This document shows positions 47,600-54,943 of a DNA stretch of 64,000 nt, one piece after another. This DNA is from Thalassospira profundimaris. Lineage in GTDB: Bacteria; Pseudomonadota; Alphaproteobacteria; Rhodospirillales; Thalassospiraceae. The stretch is from positions 1 through 64,000 of the forward strand of contig NZ_JPWI01000005.1 of the NCBI RefSeq assembly GCF_003326795.1, given 5' to 3'. Position 1 is the first letter of the stretch, and every line of letters starts with the position of its first letter. The notes under the pieces were generated by a model. It was not told the DNA's origin. It made no database searches and saw only the letters and a program-made list of their open reading frames with translations. Position numbers and translations under genes: made by a program.

Positions 47600-48661
47600 A
47601 TGACCCAGCCGCATGAGATCGAGGGGCAAGGACAATCATATAGAAGAGGGCTGTTGCTCGGCTTAACAATGGCTGAGATCATGCTGTTGATTATCTTTAT
47701 TTTGCTCCTTGCTTTGGCTTCATTGCTTCTTTTTCAGAAGGAAAAGGAAGAAAAGCTGCTTGAGCAGACCTCAAACCTGTCCCGGCAGGTGCTGACTCTA
47801 AGAGAGCAGGTTCATACATATGAATCGATCACTGAAGGCCGTTCTGATTTGGTTCAGGAATTAGCCCAGCTTAGGGTAATGAACCGTCAGCAGGAGGCGA
47901 TGCTAGAGCAGTTTGAAGCTGATGCTGAGGCATTTGCTGAGCTAGAGGCTGCCTTGAAATCGGTGGGTGTGGACATTGCCTCAGGGACTCTCAAAAAGGA
48001 TTTAAGCGAATTTCGTGAACTCAAAATTGAGCTTGATAAGACAGGGTTGAGTTCTCAACCAAAGCAGCTTGCACAAATCCTTCAATCTTCAAACGATTTG
48101 GTAATGGCGGCCAAAGAAGCAGGTGTCGAGCCGACTTCGGAAAGTTTGAAGGAGGCGTTTGAAGAACGGGCCGCGCTGAAAGGTGTTGTCGCTGATATGG
48201 GGGGCTCTGATATCGTTGAGGCCCTGAAAGAAAACCGCGAGCTAGAGCGAGAAGTTGAGCGCATGAAGGGGCAGCAAGCAAACATGCAGCTTACATTGGA
48301 ACGCTTGGGCCGTGGTACGGAGAAACCTAGTTGCTGGGCTGACTCAGACGGATCGGTGGAGTTCATCTATGAGATTGCACTCACATCCAACGGTGTGATT
48401 CTTCGTGAGACTGACCTTCCCCACAGGAAAGATGATCGCATGGATCTTCCTGTCGGGGAGATACCGCTGATGCAAGATATTTCGGAGAGAGCCTTCCTTG
48501 CCGTGACGCGCCCTTTGTATGAGTGGTCAGAAAGCAAAGAGTGCCGCTTTTTTGCTCGGGTTTACGATCAAACTGACGCATCTGCAAAGGAGCTTTACAA
48601 GAACCGTCTCAAGGCTGTCCAGGGCAGTATGTATACCTACGAGAGTAGAGAGCAATTCTAA
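47600..48661 (+). CDS. island operon protein D: single-span ExbD/MotB-like protein
   Basis: A 353-residue protein with a short N-terminus, one transmembrane helix (about 17-45, with Glu26 in TMAEIMLLIIFILLLAL), a long coiled-coil stalk (about 46-240) and a C-terminal globular domain (about 245-353) beginning PSCWADSDGSVEFIYEI. The helix resembles those of ExbD, TolR and MotB, in which a single acidic residue carries protons. It follows gene C by six bases, as exbB-exbD, motA-motB and zorA-zorB pairs do. It lacks the OmpA-type peptidoglycan-binding domain of MotB and ZorB, and the C-terminal domain is unfamiliar to me. Role proposed by analogy only. Confidence 0.83.
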   Translation: MTQPHEIEGQGQSYRRGLLLGLTMAEIMLLIIFILLLALASLLLFQKEKEEKLLEQTSNLSRQVLTLREQVHTYESITEGRSDLVQELAQLRVMNRQQEAMLEQFEADAEAFAELEAALKSVGVDIASGTLKKDLSEFRELKIELDKTGLSSQPKQLAQILQSSNDLVMAAKEAGVEPTSESLKEAFEERAALKGVVADMGGSDIVEALKENRELEREVERMKGQQANMQLTLERLGRGTEKPSCWADSDGSVEFIYEIALTSNGVILRETDLPHRKDDRMDLPVGEIPLMQDISERAFLAVTRPLYEWSESKECRFFARVYDQTDASAKELYKNRLKAVQGSMYTYESREQF

Positions 48662-48674
48662 CGGGGTAAAGGCC

Positions 48675-49370
48675 ATGACTTCCAATAGTGCGTTAAAGTC
48701 GCTTCCTATTGCCTCATCCTCAATTGTCTTGTGTTTGTTAGCTTTTCTCTCGTTCATGCCCATCAACGCAAATGCGGGCGGCGTCAACGGGAAGGCAAGT
48801 GTTATCGACGGGGATACTCTGGAAATAAGAGGTGAGCGGATCCGTTTACACGGGATCGACGCCCCCGAAAGCTCCCAGCTGTGCGAGGATGTTAATGGTC
48901 GAACTTGGGCGTGCGGACAGAGAGCCACGGAGGCTCTGAGGGCAATAATAGGAACCCAAGATGTTCTCTGTTCAGGCAGCTCGAAGGATCGTTACGGGCG
49001 TCTCATAGCGGTATGTGAGGCGGAGGTGGTGCTGAATGAATTCATGGTGCGGAGTGGTTGGGCGTTAGCCTATCGTACGTACTCGCTTGATTATGTTCAT
49101 CAGGAGCAGTTGGCTAGCAACAATAAGGTAGGCATTTGGGCGGGGCAGTTCGTATCTCCATGGGAGTGGAGAAGAGGAGTGAGATTAGCTAAGACTGTTA
49201 ACTCTGATTGCCCGGTAAAAGGTAATATCGCAAAGTCGGGTGAGCGTATTTATCATGTCCCGACTGGAATGTATTATTCTAGGACCAAGATTGATTTGAG
49301 TAAGGGTGAGCGTTGCTTCTCTGACGAAACTGAGGCCATACAAGCTGGGTGGAGAAAGTCTCGTCGCTAG
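48675..49370 (+). CDS. secreted staphylococcal-type nuclease (TNase family)
   Basis: A 231-residue nuclease with a signal peptide (about 1-34, cleavage near NANA-GG), so it acts in the periplasm or outside the cell. The SNase fold spans about 38-175. Catalytic residues match the family: Asp45 in VIDGDTLEIRG, Arg57, Asp62 and Glu65 in IRLHGIDAPE, and Arg106 in SKDRYGRL. Four cysteines in the nuclease region could form disulfides. A C-terminal extension (about 188-231, with CPVKGNI and GMYYSRTKIDLSKGERCF) resembles the sunset-type accessory domain of secreted nucleases. It lies 13 bases after gene D and AAAGGCC precedes the ATG, so it is almost certainly the last gene of the operon. Confidence 0.92.
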   Translation: MTSNSALKSLPIASSSIVLCLLAFLSFMPINANAGGVNGKASVIDGDTLEIRGERIRLHGIDAPESSQLCEDVNGRTWACGQRATEALRAIIGTQDVLCSGSSKDRYGRLIAVCEAEVVLNEFMVRSGWALAYRTYSLDYVHQEQLASNNKVGIWAGQFVSPWEWRRGVRLAKTVNSDCPVKGNIAKSGERIYHVPTGMYYSRTKIDLSKGERCFSDETEAIQAGWRKSRR

Positions 49371-49770
49371 CTTTTGGTCCCGTGTTGAGCAAGCTGCTCC
49401 ACATTAGTTTTTCAAATTGCCCGAATTCTTTGCATCCCAGCCACCCACTAATTAGTAAACGTCATACTCATATCCCAAGTGAAGTAAGTTAATTCTAGCT
49501 AGCGACGCTGGAGTAACTAGCTGGCATAAGGGCAATAGAGGTGGGCGTTGAAGGCGATTTAATGGGGAATGAGAGTCTTTAGATTGCTTGTGCGTCATTG
49601 GGGCGAAGTTTGTCGGAAATGCTCTGTATGCGCAAATTATCGGCCCTAGTGTTCGATGTGAATTCAGCTTTGCATATCAGGCCGGTATGGTGTCTTGGCA
49701 AGCTTTCTGTTTGATGAATTTTGATCTGATAGTGCCGACAGAAATTAACATGAATAGTTATGTAGAATGT
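49371..49770. other. gene-poor stretch between the nuclease and recombinase genes
   Basis: About 400 AT-rich bases between the end of the rightward island operon and the terminator of the leftward recombinase gene. No convincing terminator follows the nuclease gene. Short frames here lack a ribosome binding site and look random. I see no RNA gene or repeat. Confidence 0.4.
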
Positions 49771-49806
49771 CAAAAAAACATATACACCATCTAGGGTGCA
49801 TATGTT
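49771..49806 (-). terminator. intrinsic terminator of the serine recombinase gene
   Basis: On the minus strand the stem ACATATGCACC/GGTGTATATGT (one G-U pair) with a six-base loop is followed by TTTTTTT. It lies 20 bases beyond the recombinase stop codon. Confidence 0.85.
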
Positions 49807-49825
49807 CTCATGCCTTGTCTTAGCT

Positions 49826-50383
49826 TTAATCTTCGCCGGTTTTTTCAAGGACCCTGTAGACAGAAGAGCGGGAAATTCCAAGCCTCCGCGCAATAGAGGT
49901 TGGGTTTATACCCTCCTGCATCATTGATCGAACAGTTTTGGGATCAATCTCAGAAGGTCTTCCTTTGTACTTTCCTTCCCTACGGGCCTTCTCGATGCCT
50001 TCTCGCTGACGCTCTAGCATGATCTCTCGTTCAAACTGAGCGATAGCAGATACTACATTCAGCATGAGACGCCCTGTCGCTGTTCCTGTATCGATCCCAA
50101 GGTCAACAATACGCAGCCCTGCTTTCTTGGTCTCGATGGTTTGCATGATGTCAACTAGGTGGGCTGTAGAACGTGCCAAACGGTCAAGCTTTGTAACGAC
50201 CAAAGTGTCGCCTTCTCGGATGAAGTCCAGCGCCAAGGCCAGTTGGTCGCGGTTCTTTACATCAACCGATGATACTTGCTCTTTGAAGACCTTCTCACAT
50301 CCCAGATCAATGAGGTCTCTGACTTGTCCTTCAATGCTTGCCTTCTGATCGAGGGTCGAGGTGCGGGCATATCCAACAAGCAT
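49826..50383 (-). CDS. serine recombinase (resolvase/invertase family)
   Basis: A 185-residue small serine recombinase of the Tn3-resolvase/invertase type. The nucleophile is Ser9 in YARTSTLDQ, followed by family segments VVTKLDRLARSTAHLVD and the long helix E region FEREIMLERQREGIEKARREG. A C-terminal helix-turn-helix (about 145-183, SIARRLGISRSSVYRVL) completes the fold. AGGAG lies six bases before the ATG. Intact. It may invert or resolve DNA, perhaps acting on the repeats upstream at 50773-50959, or be a relic of a transposon; no inverted-repeat ends or transposase are visible. Confidence 0.93.
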   Translation of the reverse strand: MLVGYARTSTLDQKASIEGQVRDLIDLGCEKVFKEQVSSVDVKNRDQLALALDFIREGDTLVVTKLDRLARSTAHLVDIMQTIETKKAGLRIVDLGIDTGTATGRLMLNVVSAIAQFEREIMLERQREGIEKARREGKYKGRPSEIDPKTVRSMMQEGINPTSIARRLGISRSSVYRVLEKTGED

Positions 50384-50772
50384 AGTTTTCTCCTGAAAGT
50401 GTCCTATTTACCTCTAAGACGTTATTCAGTGAGTGTTCGATAAGTCAATAAGTAATTTAAAAAGGACGCGATCAGTGTGGTGGTTGAGACGTCCGTTTTG
50501 ACCATGGTTATATCGGACGGTCGGGTTCTTGATGTCTGGCAGAGGAAATAGATGAGGTGAGAAAGTTTTGGCGCTTGTCGCTGTCGCTGATCATCTCTGG
50601 GGAGAGGGCGGGACCCCATGGGGGGGAAGAGGCCAGAAACAATATATGGATATGTCACTCAGATTTGTGACCCTCAAACTTTTTGTAAGGCAGGGTCAAC
50701 TTTCTTGATCGTGAACAGCCATCCATGAAGCAGATGCAAAGGCAGCATCGAGGTTTTCTGAAGACCACCGGA

Positions 50773-50845
50773 AGAAGGTGTTTCGATTATCGACACCCCT
50801 TTACTGAAGACAGGATCATTCCTGATTGGGGGACCAGCTAATACC
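50773..50845. repeat. 73-bp repeat, copy 1, with internal dyad
   Basis: A 73-bp element matching 50887-50959 at 63 of 73 positions by manual alignment. It contains an 11-bp-arm dyad centred near 50788 (arms GGTGTTTCGAT and ATCGACACCCC) and then a conserved stretch with CCCC, a small ATCA/TGAT hairpin, GGGG and CCAGCTAATACC. The gene-free stretch 50384-51146 holds this and its partner; otherwise I see nothing there. Confidence 0.75.
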
Positions 50846-50886
50846 AAGCGGATCACAAAAGGCTTTCGGGTTTACATGCTACCAGC

Positions 50887-50959
50887 AGAAGGTGTTGTGA
50901 TAATCACAACCCCTTTACTGAAGACAAAATCATTCTTGATTGGGGTACCAGCTAATACC
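50887..50959. repeat. 73-bp repeat, copy 2, with internal dyad
   Basis: Second copy of the 73-bp element, 114 bp from copy 1 in direct orientation. Its dyad arms are GGTGTTGTGAT and ATCACAACCCC. Relative to copy 1, two dyad positions have changed on both arms so that pairing is kept, which suggests selection for an RNA or cruciform structure. No promoter or partner protein can be named. Confidence 0.75.
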
Positions 50960-51146
50960 CAGCTACTACCAAGTACATCACAGAACGCGCTGGGACTTAC
51001 ACGTCGCCTGCCATCATGCTGGACGACGCTGTGAGCCAACCCACGCAAAGTATTTGAGGGCTAGCTTATCGCTTGGCTCTTGTGAGAGGTGAGAAAAGAC
51101 CATAAATCTGAAATGGGACAGGGAAGACAGGCAGAAGAAGAAAGCC

Positions 51147-51368
51147 ATGTACGAGAAACCTGTTGGCGTCCCGATTGAATACCTCATCAAACAGCGTAGA
51201 CAGACGGTGGTCTTTACCTGCGGCTGTTGCTCCCGAGAAGTTACAAAAACACCTCAACAACTGTTGGATATCGCTGGTCCTGATACAGGGCTTAAGGAGC
51301 TATCTAGGAGGCTTAAGTGTTCCCAGTGTGGTGCAACACAGTTCAGCTTTGCTGTTTCCTATCCCTAG
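51147..51368 (+). CDS. small zinc-ribbon-like protein
   Basis: A 73-residue protein with two cysteine pairs, CGCC at about residue 25 and CSQC at about residue 58, a spacing expected for a small zinc ribbon. The segments PIEYLIKQRRQTVVF and LSRRLKCSQCGATQF give it the look of small conserved alphaproteobacterial proteins of unknown function. The ribosome binding site is purine-rich but not a clear match. It is oriented rightward near the island's right end; function unknown. Confidence 0.6.
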   Translation: MYEKPVGVPIEYLIKQRRQTVVFTCGCCSREVTKTPQQLLDIAGPDTGLKELSRRLKCSQCGATQFSFAVSYP

Positions 51369-51788
51369 CTTATTTGAGGGGAGGGTTAGGCTAGGTGCTT
51401 TAGGGGTATAAACAGGTAAGTAATCAGGAAGAAGTAGTAGCTATAGAGGCTCTATAGAGTACTAAAGAGGTACTATAGTTATACTATATATGTGTTTTTG
51501 TTGATTGATTATTCTCCTCCCTTCTATGGTGGAACCTAATTCTAAGTGTATGAATTTAAAGGGATAATTTGACTTCTGGGTTGCCGGTCTGAATCAGGGT
51601 CAAAAGTGTCAATTCATTACCGCTAACGGAGGGGTAGGTGCCCATAAATCGGGACAGGTTCGGTTGCGGTCTGCAAATTGAAACGCAGGTCTGTGATGAA
51701 GCGAATCACCTCAAAGCGAACAGCCATCCAGCCAGCTCAAAAAACAGTCTCAGAGTGAGGAAATATGTGTGCCTTTGGGGTCACCAGT
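51369..51788. other. AT-rich gene-poor stretch near the right island end
   Basis: About 420 bases after the small zinc-ribbon gene. It contains a run of short AT-rich near-repeats (TATAG and ACTATA types at 51440-51490) but no RNA gene, strong terminator or convincing coding frame. Confidence 0.4.
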
Positions 51789-51811
51789 GTGTAACACCAA
51801 CGTGTAACACC
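51789..51811. repeat. right doubled GTGTAACACC motif (putative integrase arm sites)
   Basis: The same 23-bp arrangement as at 42260-42282: GTGTAACACC, AAC, GTGTAACACC, same orientation, 51 bases inside the tRNA-Gln end. Its last bases overlap a hairpin (51808-51829). Confidence 0.7.
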
Positions 51812-51829
51812 CCGCGCTCTGGCGGGGTG
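51808..51829 (-). terminator. hairpin at the island right end, possible replacement tRNA terminator
   Basis: An 8-bp stem, CACCCCGC/GCGGGGTG with a six-base loop, lies about 34 bases downstream of the tRNA-Gln 3' end as transcribed on the minus strand. A T-rich stretch (51842-51857 region, TTTTTT on the minus strand) lies between tRNA and hairpin, not after it, so it is a weak terminator candidate. Confidence 0.4.
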
Positions 51830-51862
51830 CTAAACGTCTGATTTTATTGAAAAAATCAAGTC

Positions 51863-51937
51863 TGGCTGGGGCGGTAGGATTCGAACCTACGGTACACGAT
51901 ACCAAAAACCGATGCCTTACCACTTGGCCACGCCCCA
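51863..51937 (-). tRNA. tRNA-Gln (anticodon TTG)
   Basis: A 75-base tRNA with encoded CCA. The acceptor stem is TGGGGCG paired with CGCCCCA, the D arm has AGTGGTAAGG, the anticodon loop reads TTTTGGT (anticodon TTG, reading CAA), and the T arm is TAGGTTCGAATCCTA. The outer pair of the anticodon stem is T-T, slightly unusual. Its 3' end is the integration site of the genomic island, and the gene is restored intact at the island's right junction. Confidence 0.95.
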
Positions 51938-52015
51938 TCAGCATGCGTGGCGCGGAAAATAGCGCCCCCGTGACAAGAGTGCAACCCTCTATTTGAAGGT
52001 TTTTTTATCACGGTC

Positions 52016-52945
52016 CTAGTCGGGGAATGACGCGCCGATATTTGACAGAACTCTGGCTTGCTGACTGATGATTTCCGTTGGTGAAATCCACCAGTCCGGG
52101 TGCTGGGCAGCAATGGCAATTGCGGCCTTTTCTGCCTGATCGCTGGTGTCATAAATGCCAAAACAGGTGGCCCCGCTTCCCGACATCCGGGCAAGAAGAC
52201 AGCCTTCTTCACGGGCCAGCGCATTCAGCACGTCGCAAATCTCGGGAAGGATGCTGGTGGCGGCAAGCGTCAGGTCATTACCGCATTCCGACAAGGCATC
52301 GGCAAGGGCGGCCCCACTGGCAAATTCACGTTGCACATCCCAAAGCCCCGAGACAGAGAAGGCTTCGTCTTCGCGCGCCTTGAAAATTGCCGGGGTCGAA
52401 ACCGCCTTGCCGGGATTGATCAGCAACATGGCAACGGGCGGAAGTTCGGGAAGGTCGGTCAGTTCTTCGCCAATACCCGACATCAGACAGGTCCTGCCAT
52501 GCAGGCATACCGGCACATCCGCACCGAGACTGAGCGCAATCCGTGAAAGGGCATTCTGATCAAGGTCGAGTTGCCACATATCGCAAAGAAGGCGCAATGC
52601 ACTGGCCGCATCCGCAGACCCGCCGCCAATGCCCGACGCAACAGGCAGGCGCTTATCAAGGACAAGATCAGCACCAAGGCTGGTGCCGCTTTCTTCCTGA
52701 AGCAGCCGTGCGGCGCGGACAACAAGATTGTTTTTGGTCTCTTCAAGCGCAAGGCTTGCCGACATCGGACCGGTGATCGTCAGATTGATCGCACCATCAT
52801 CGCGGCATTCGCCGCTTAGAACGTCACCGACAGCGGTAAAGCAGACAAGACTTTCAAGCAGGTGATAACCGTCATCACGCTTGCCGGTGATATGCAAAAA
52901 CAGATTGATTTTGGCCGGTGCCTGTTCGCTATAGGTCGCAGACAT
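52016..52945 (-). CDS. ispE: 4-diphosphocytidyl-2-C-methyl-D-erythritol kinase
   Basis: A 309-residue GHMP-family kinase of the non-mevalonate isoprenoid pathway. It has the substrate motif APAKINLFLHITGKRDDGYH at the N-terminus and the ATP loop PVASGIGGGSADAA at about residue 105. The GHMP third motif is present as ARMSGSGATCFG. GGGAAG precedes the ATG. It follows the TPR lipoprotein gene by 25 bases on the same strand, probably as an operon; ispH of the same pathway lies at 12 kb. Confidence 0.96.
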   Translation of the reverse strand: MSATYSEQAPAKINLFLHITGKRDDGYHLLESLVCFTAVGDVLSGECRDDGAINLTITGPMSASLALEETKNNLVVRAARLLQEESGTSLGADLVLDKRLPVASGIGGGSADAASALRLLCDMWQLDLDQNALSRIALSLGADVPVCLHGRTCLMSGIGEELTDLPELPPVAMLLINPGKAVSTPAIFKAREDEAFSVSGLWDVQREFASGAALADALSECGNDLTLAATSILPEICDVLNALAREEGCLLARMSGSGATCFGIYDTSDQAEKAAIAIAAQHPDWWISPTEIISQQARVLSNIGASFPD

Positions 52946-52970
52946 GGATGTTTCTTCCCGAACTAACTGG

Positions 52971-54686
52971 TCAGTTCACGACGACCGGGGCGACGGCCGG
53001 TACCTGACCCTTGATCTTGTTTTCGACTGTGGTCCGCAATTCTTCTGTCGGATTGAATGAAAGGGCACGGTGCCACTGGAACCGGGCTTCGTGATACCGC
53101 CCGATCTGCCAATAGGCATCGCCAAGGTGATCATTGATGGTCGGATCATCGGGTTTGAGTTCCACAGCCTTTTCAAGTTGCTCGACTGCGTCATCAAACC
53201 GGCCGAGCTTGTAGTAAACCCAGCCAAGACTGTCGACGATATAGCCGTCATCAGGCTGCAATTCGACCGCGCGTTTCAGCATGTCTTCGGCCTGTTCGAA
53301 ATTCTTGCCCATATCAACCCAGCTATATCCAAGATAGTTCAGGACATAGGGTTGTTCCGGCTCGATTTCGAGCGCAAGCAGGAAGTCCGTTTCTGCCTTT
53401 TTCCAGTCACCGGCACGCTCATGGGCGATGCCGCGACGATACAGCAACCGCCATCCGACCAGACTGTCACCACCAAGGCGCTCAATCGCCTTGTCATAGG
53501 CGCTTGCGGCTTTGGCATAATCGCCCTGAATACGCAGGATATCACCAAGCTGGATCAGGGCATCGGGACGGTCCTTGCGTTCATTGACCATGTTTTCGAG
53601 AATATCGATGGCTTTGTCAGCCTGCCCGATCTGCTCAAGACTGGATGCGGTGCGAAGGCGGGCATTCCAGCTGTGCGGGGATGTTTGCGGGATCGCGCTG
53701 TAAACCGAGATCGCCGCGTCATAGCGTTCCTGGATTTCCATGACCTCACCGACCAGAAGACGGGTGATATCGTCATAGGGGCGCAGCGACAGGGAATAAC
53801 GCGCCATCAACAGGGCCGGATCAACAGCATTTTCCTGACTAAGCAGGGTCGCGATATCAAGATAGGCCTCTGCCAGACCGGTGGTTGGTGTCAGGATCGT
53901 TGCCAGTGGCGGCTCGCCGCGTTCAAGCCGTTCCAGATGGAAGGGCATGGCAAGTGACTGCGGGTGGCGATCCATATAGCTTTGATACAGCAGGGCTGCT
54001 TTTTGTGACTGGCCTTTGCGCTCATAGACAGCGCCAAGGGCCTCGGCCGCGCGCAGCGGCGCATCCGCCGGGTCGCCATAGGCGCTGGCAAGGGCGCGTT
54101 CGGCACCGTTAAGATCATCAAAATAGGCCAGAATCAGGCCACGATGATATTCCGAAAGCGGATTAAGCGCGCCATTCCCCTGCATTTCATCCAGTGACGA
54201 CAAGGCCCTGGATGGTTCGTTCAGACCGGCATATAGCCAGGCCTTTGCCAGGGGGGCGATCAGGGCATTGACGCCGCGCTGGGGCAGTTCCGATACGACA
54301 TTGATTGCATCCTGATAGCGGTCTTCACGGATCGCGGTGTCCATGACCGTCAGGGCTGCAAACAGGTCTTCCGGATTTTCTCCTTGAAGCTGTTTGGCGA
54401 TGTCACTGGCATCGGAAATACGACCATCACTGATCAGCGCCAGAAAGGCACGGCGGCGCAATTCGTTATTACCGGGTTCCAGCTCATGGGCGCGCAAAAG
54501 ATACTGTGCCGCATAGCCGGACTGGCTTTCAAGCTGGGCTGCTTTACCTGCAAGGAAGTTCCCCGAAAAACCGTCTGATTGCGGATACTGGAATTCTACC
54601 TGCTCGTCGCGCTGTGGCATGGAGCCACAGGCTGAAAGAGCAAGTGCCGTCATCGGGATGATGATTTGTAACAGTTGACGTTTCAA
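52971..54686 (-). CDS. TPR-repeat lipoprotein
   Basis: A 571-residue lipoprotein made of tetratricopeptide repeats. The N-terminus is a lipoprotein signal ending in lipobox ALSAC (Cys near residue 20), so it is anchored in the envelope, probably the outer membrane. TPR-like helices fill the rest (for example DKAIERLGGDSLVGWRLLYR and LEPGNNELRRRAFLA); the best-kept repeats are in the last 200 residues (LKRAVELQPDDGYIVDSLGW). The TTG start at 54686 has AGGA five to six bases upstream; TTG at 54707 extends the frame with no better signal. Upstream of ispE; likely a scaffold for protein complexes, exact role unknown. Confidence 0.88.
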   Translation of the reverse strand: MKRQLLQIIIPMTALALSACGSMPQRDEQVEFQYPQSDGFSGNFLAGKAAQLESQSGYAAQYLLRAHELEPGNNELRRRAFLALISDGRISDASDIAKQLQGENPEDLFAALTVMDTAIREDRYQDAINVVSELPQRGVNALIAPLAKAWLYAGLNEPSRALSSLDEMQGNGALNPLSEYHRGLILAYFDDLNGAERALASAYGDPADAPLRAAEALGAVYERKGQSQKAALLYQSYMDRHPQSLAMPFHLERLERGEPPLATILTPTTGLAEAYLDIATLLSQENAVDPALLMARYSLSLRPYDDITRLLVGEVMEIQERYDAAISVYSAIPQTSPHSWNARLRTASSLEQIGQADKAIDILENMVNERKDRPDALIQLGDILRIQGDYAKAASAYDKAIERLGGDSLVGWRLLYRRGIAHERAGDWKKAETDFLLALEIEPEQPYVLNYLGYSWVDMGKNFEQAEDMLKRAVELQPDDGYIVDSLGWVYYKLGRFDDAVEQLEKAVELKPDDPTINDHLGDAYWQIGRYHEARFQWHRALSFNPTEELRTTVENKIKGQVPAVAPVVVN

Positions 54687-54943
54687 AGGCTTGTCCTGCG
54701 TCCGCAATTCGGGTTCGGTATTGTCGCGTGCCGAGCAACACCATGTTGAATTTCGGGTTTAGCCTACTCAGTCGGCAATTATAAGGCAAAGCATTTGCAA
54801 CACGCGACGACATGCAATCGCAAGACAATACGCTATATCTCGGCATGCCGGTTCAAAACCGTCACGGATTTCAGGTTGGTGGTTGTGCAAACCTTCTGGC
54901 AAGGCCCCGGTTTGGTCGGGAAAATACAATCATCAGACCAAAC

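Larger units (their letters stand above)
42168..51881. mobile_element. 9.7-kb genomic island integrated at tRNA-Gln
   Basis: The segment is bounded by a 19-bp direct repeat equal to the last 19 bases of tRNA-Gln (42168-42186 and 51863-51881). It has an integrase gene at the left boundary, paired GTGTAACACC motifs just inside each end, and visibly lower GC and different codon use from the flanks. Cargo: a five-gene envelope/nuclease operon (44060-49370), a serine recombinase, a pair of structured repeats and a small zinc-ribbon protein. No phage structural, replication or conjugation genes are present, so it is an integrase-mobilised cargo island rather than a prophage or full conjugative element. 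Confidence 0.9.

Noticed and set aside
44060-49370. Classification as a canonical Zorya system
   Set aside because: The motor-like pair is only loosely similar; there is no peptidoglycan-binding domain on D and no ZorC, ZorD or ZorE, and two additional membrane proteins are present.
49588-49794. 68-codon plus-strand frame between the nuclease and recombinase genes
   Set aside because: No start signal, and its 3' part overlaps the recombinase terminator hairpin.
50422-50658. 78-codon minus-strand frame upstream of the serine recombinase
   Set aside because: No ribosome binding site and random-looking composition.
50773-50959. CRISPR array
   Set aside because: Only two imperfect copies of 73 bp, spaced 41 bp, with structural covariation; no cas genes.
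42168-51881. Prophage
   Set aside because: No capsid, terminase, tail, lysis or replication genes are present.
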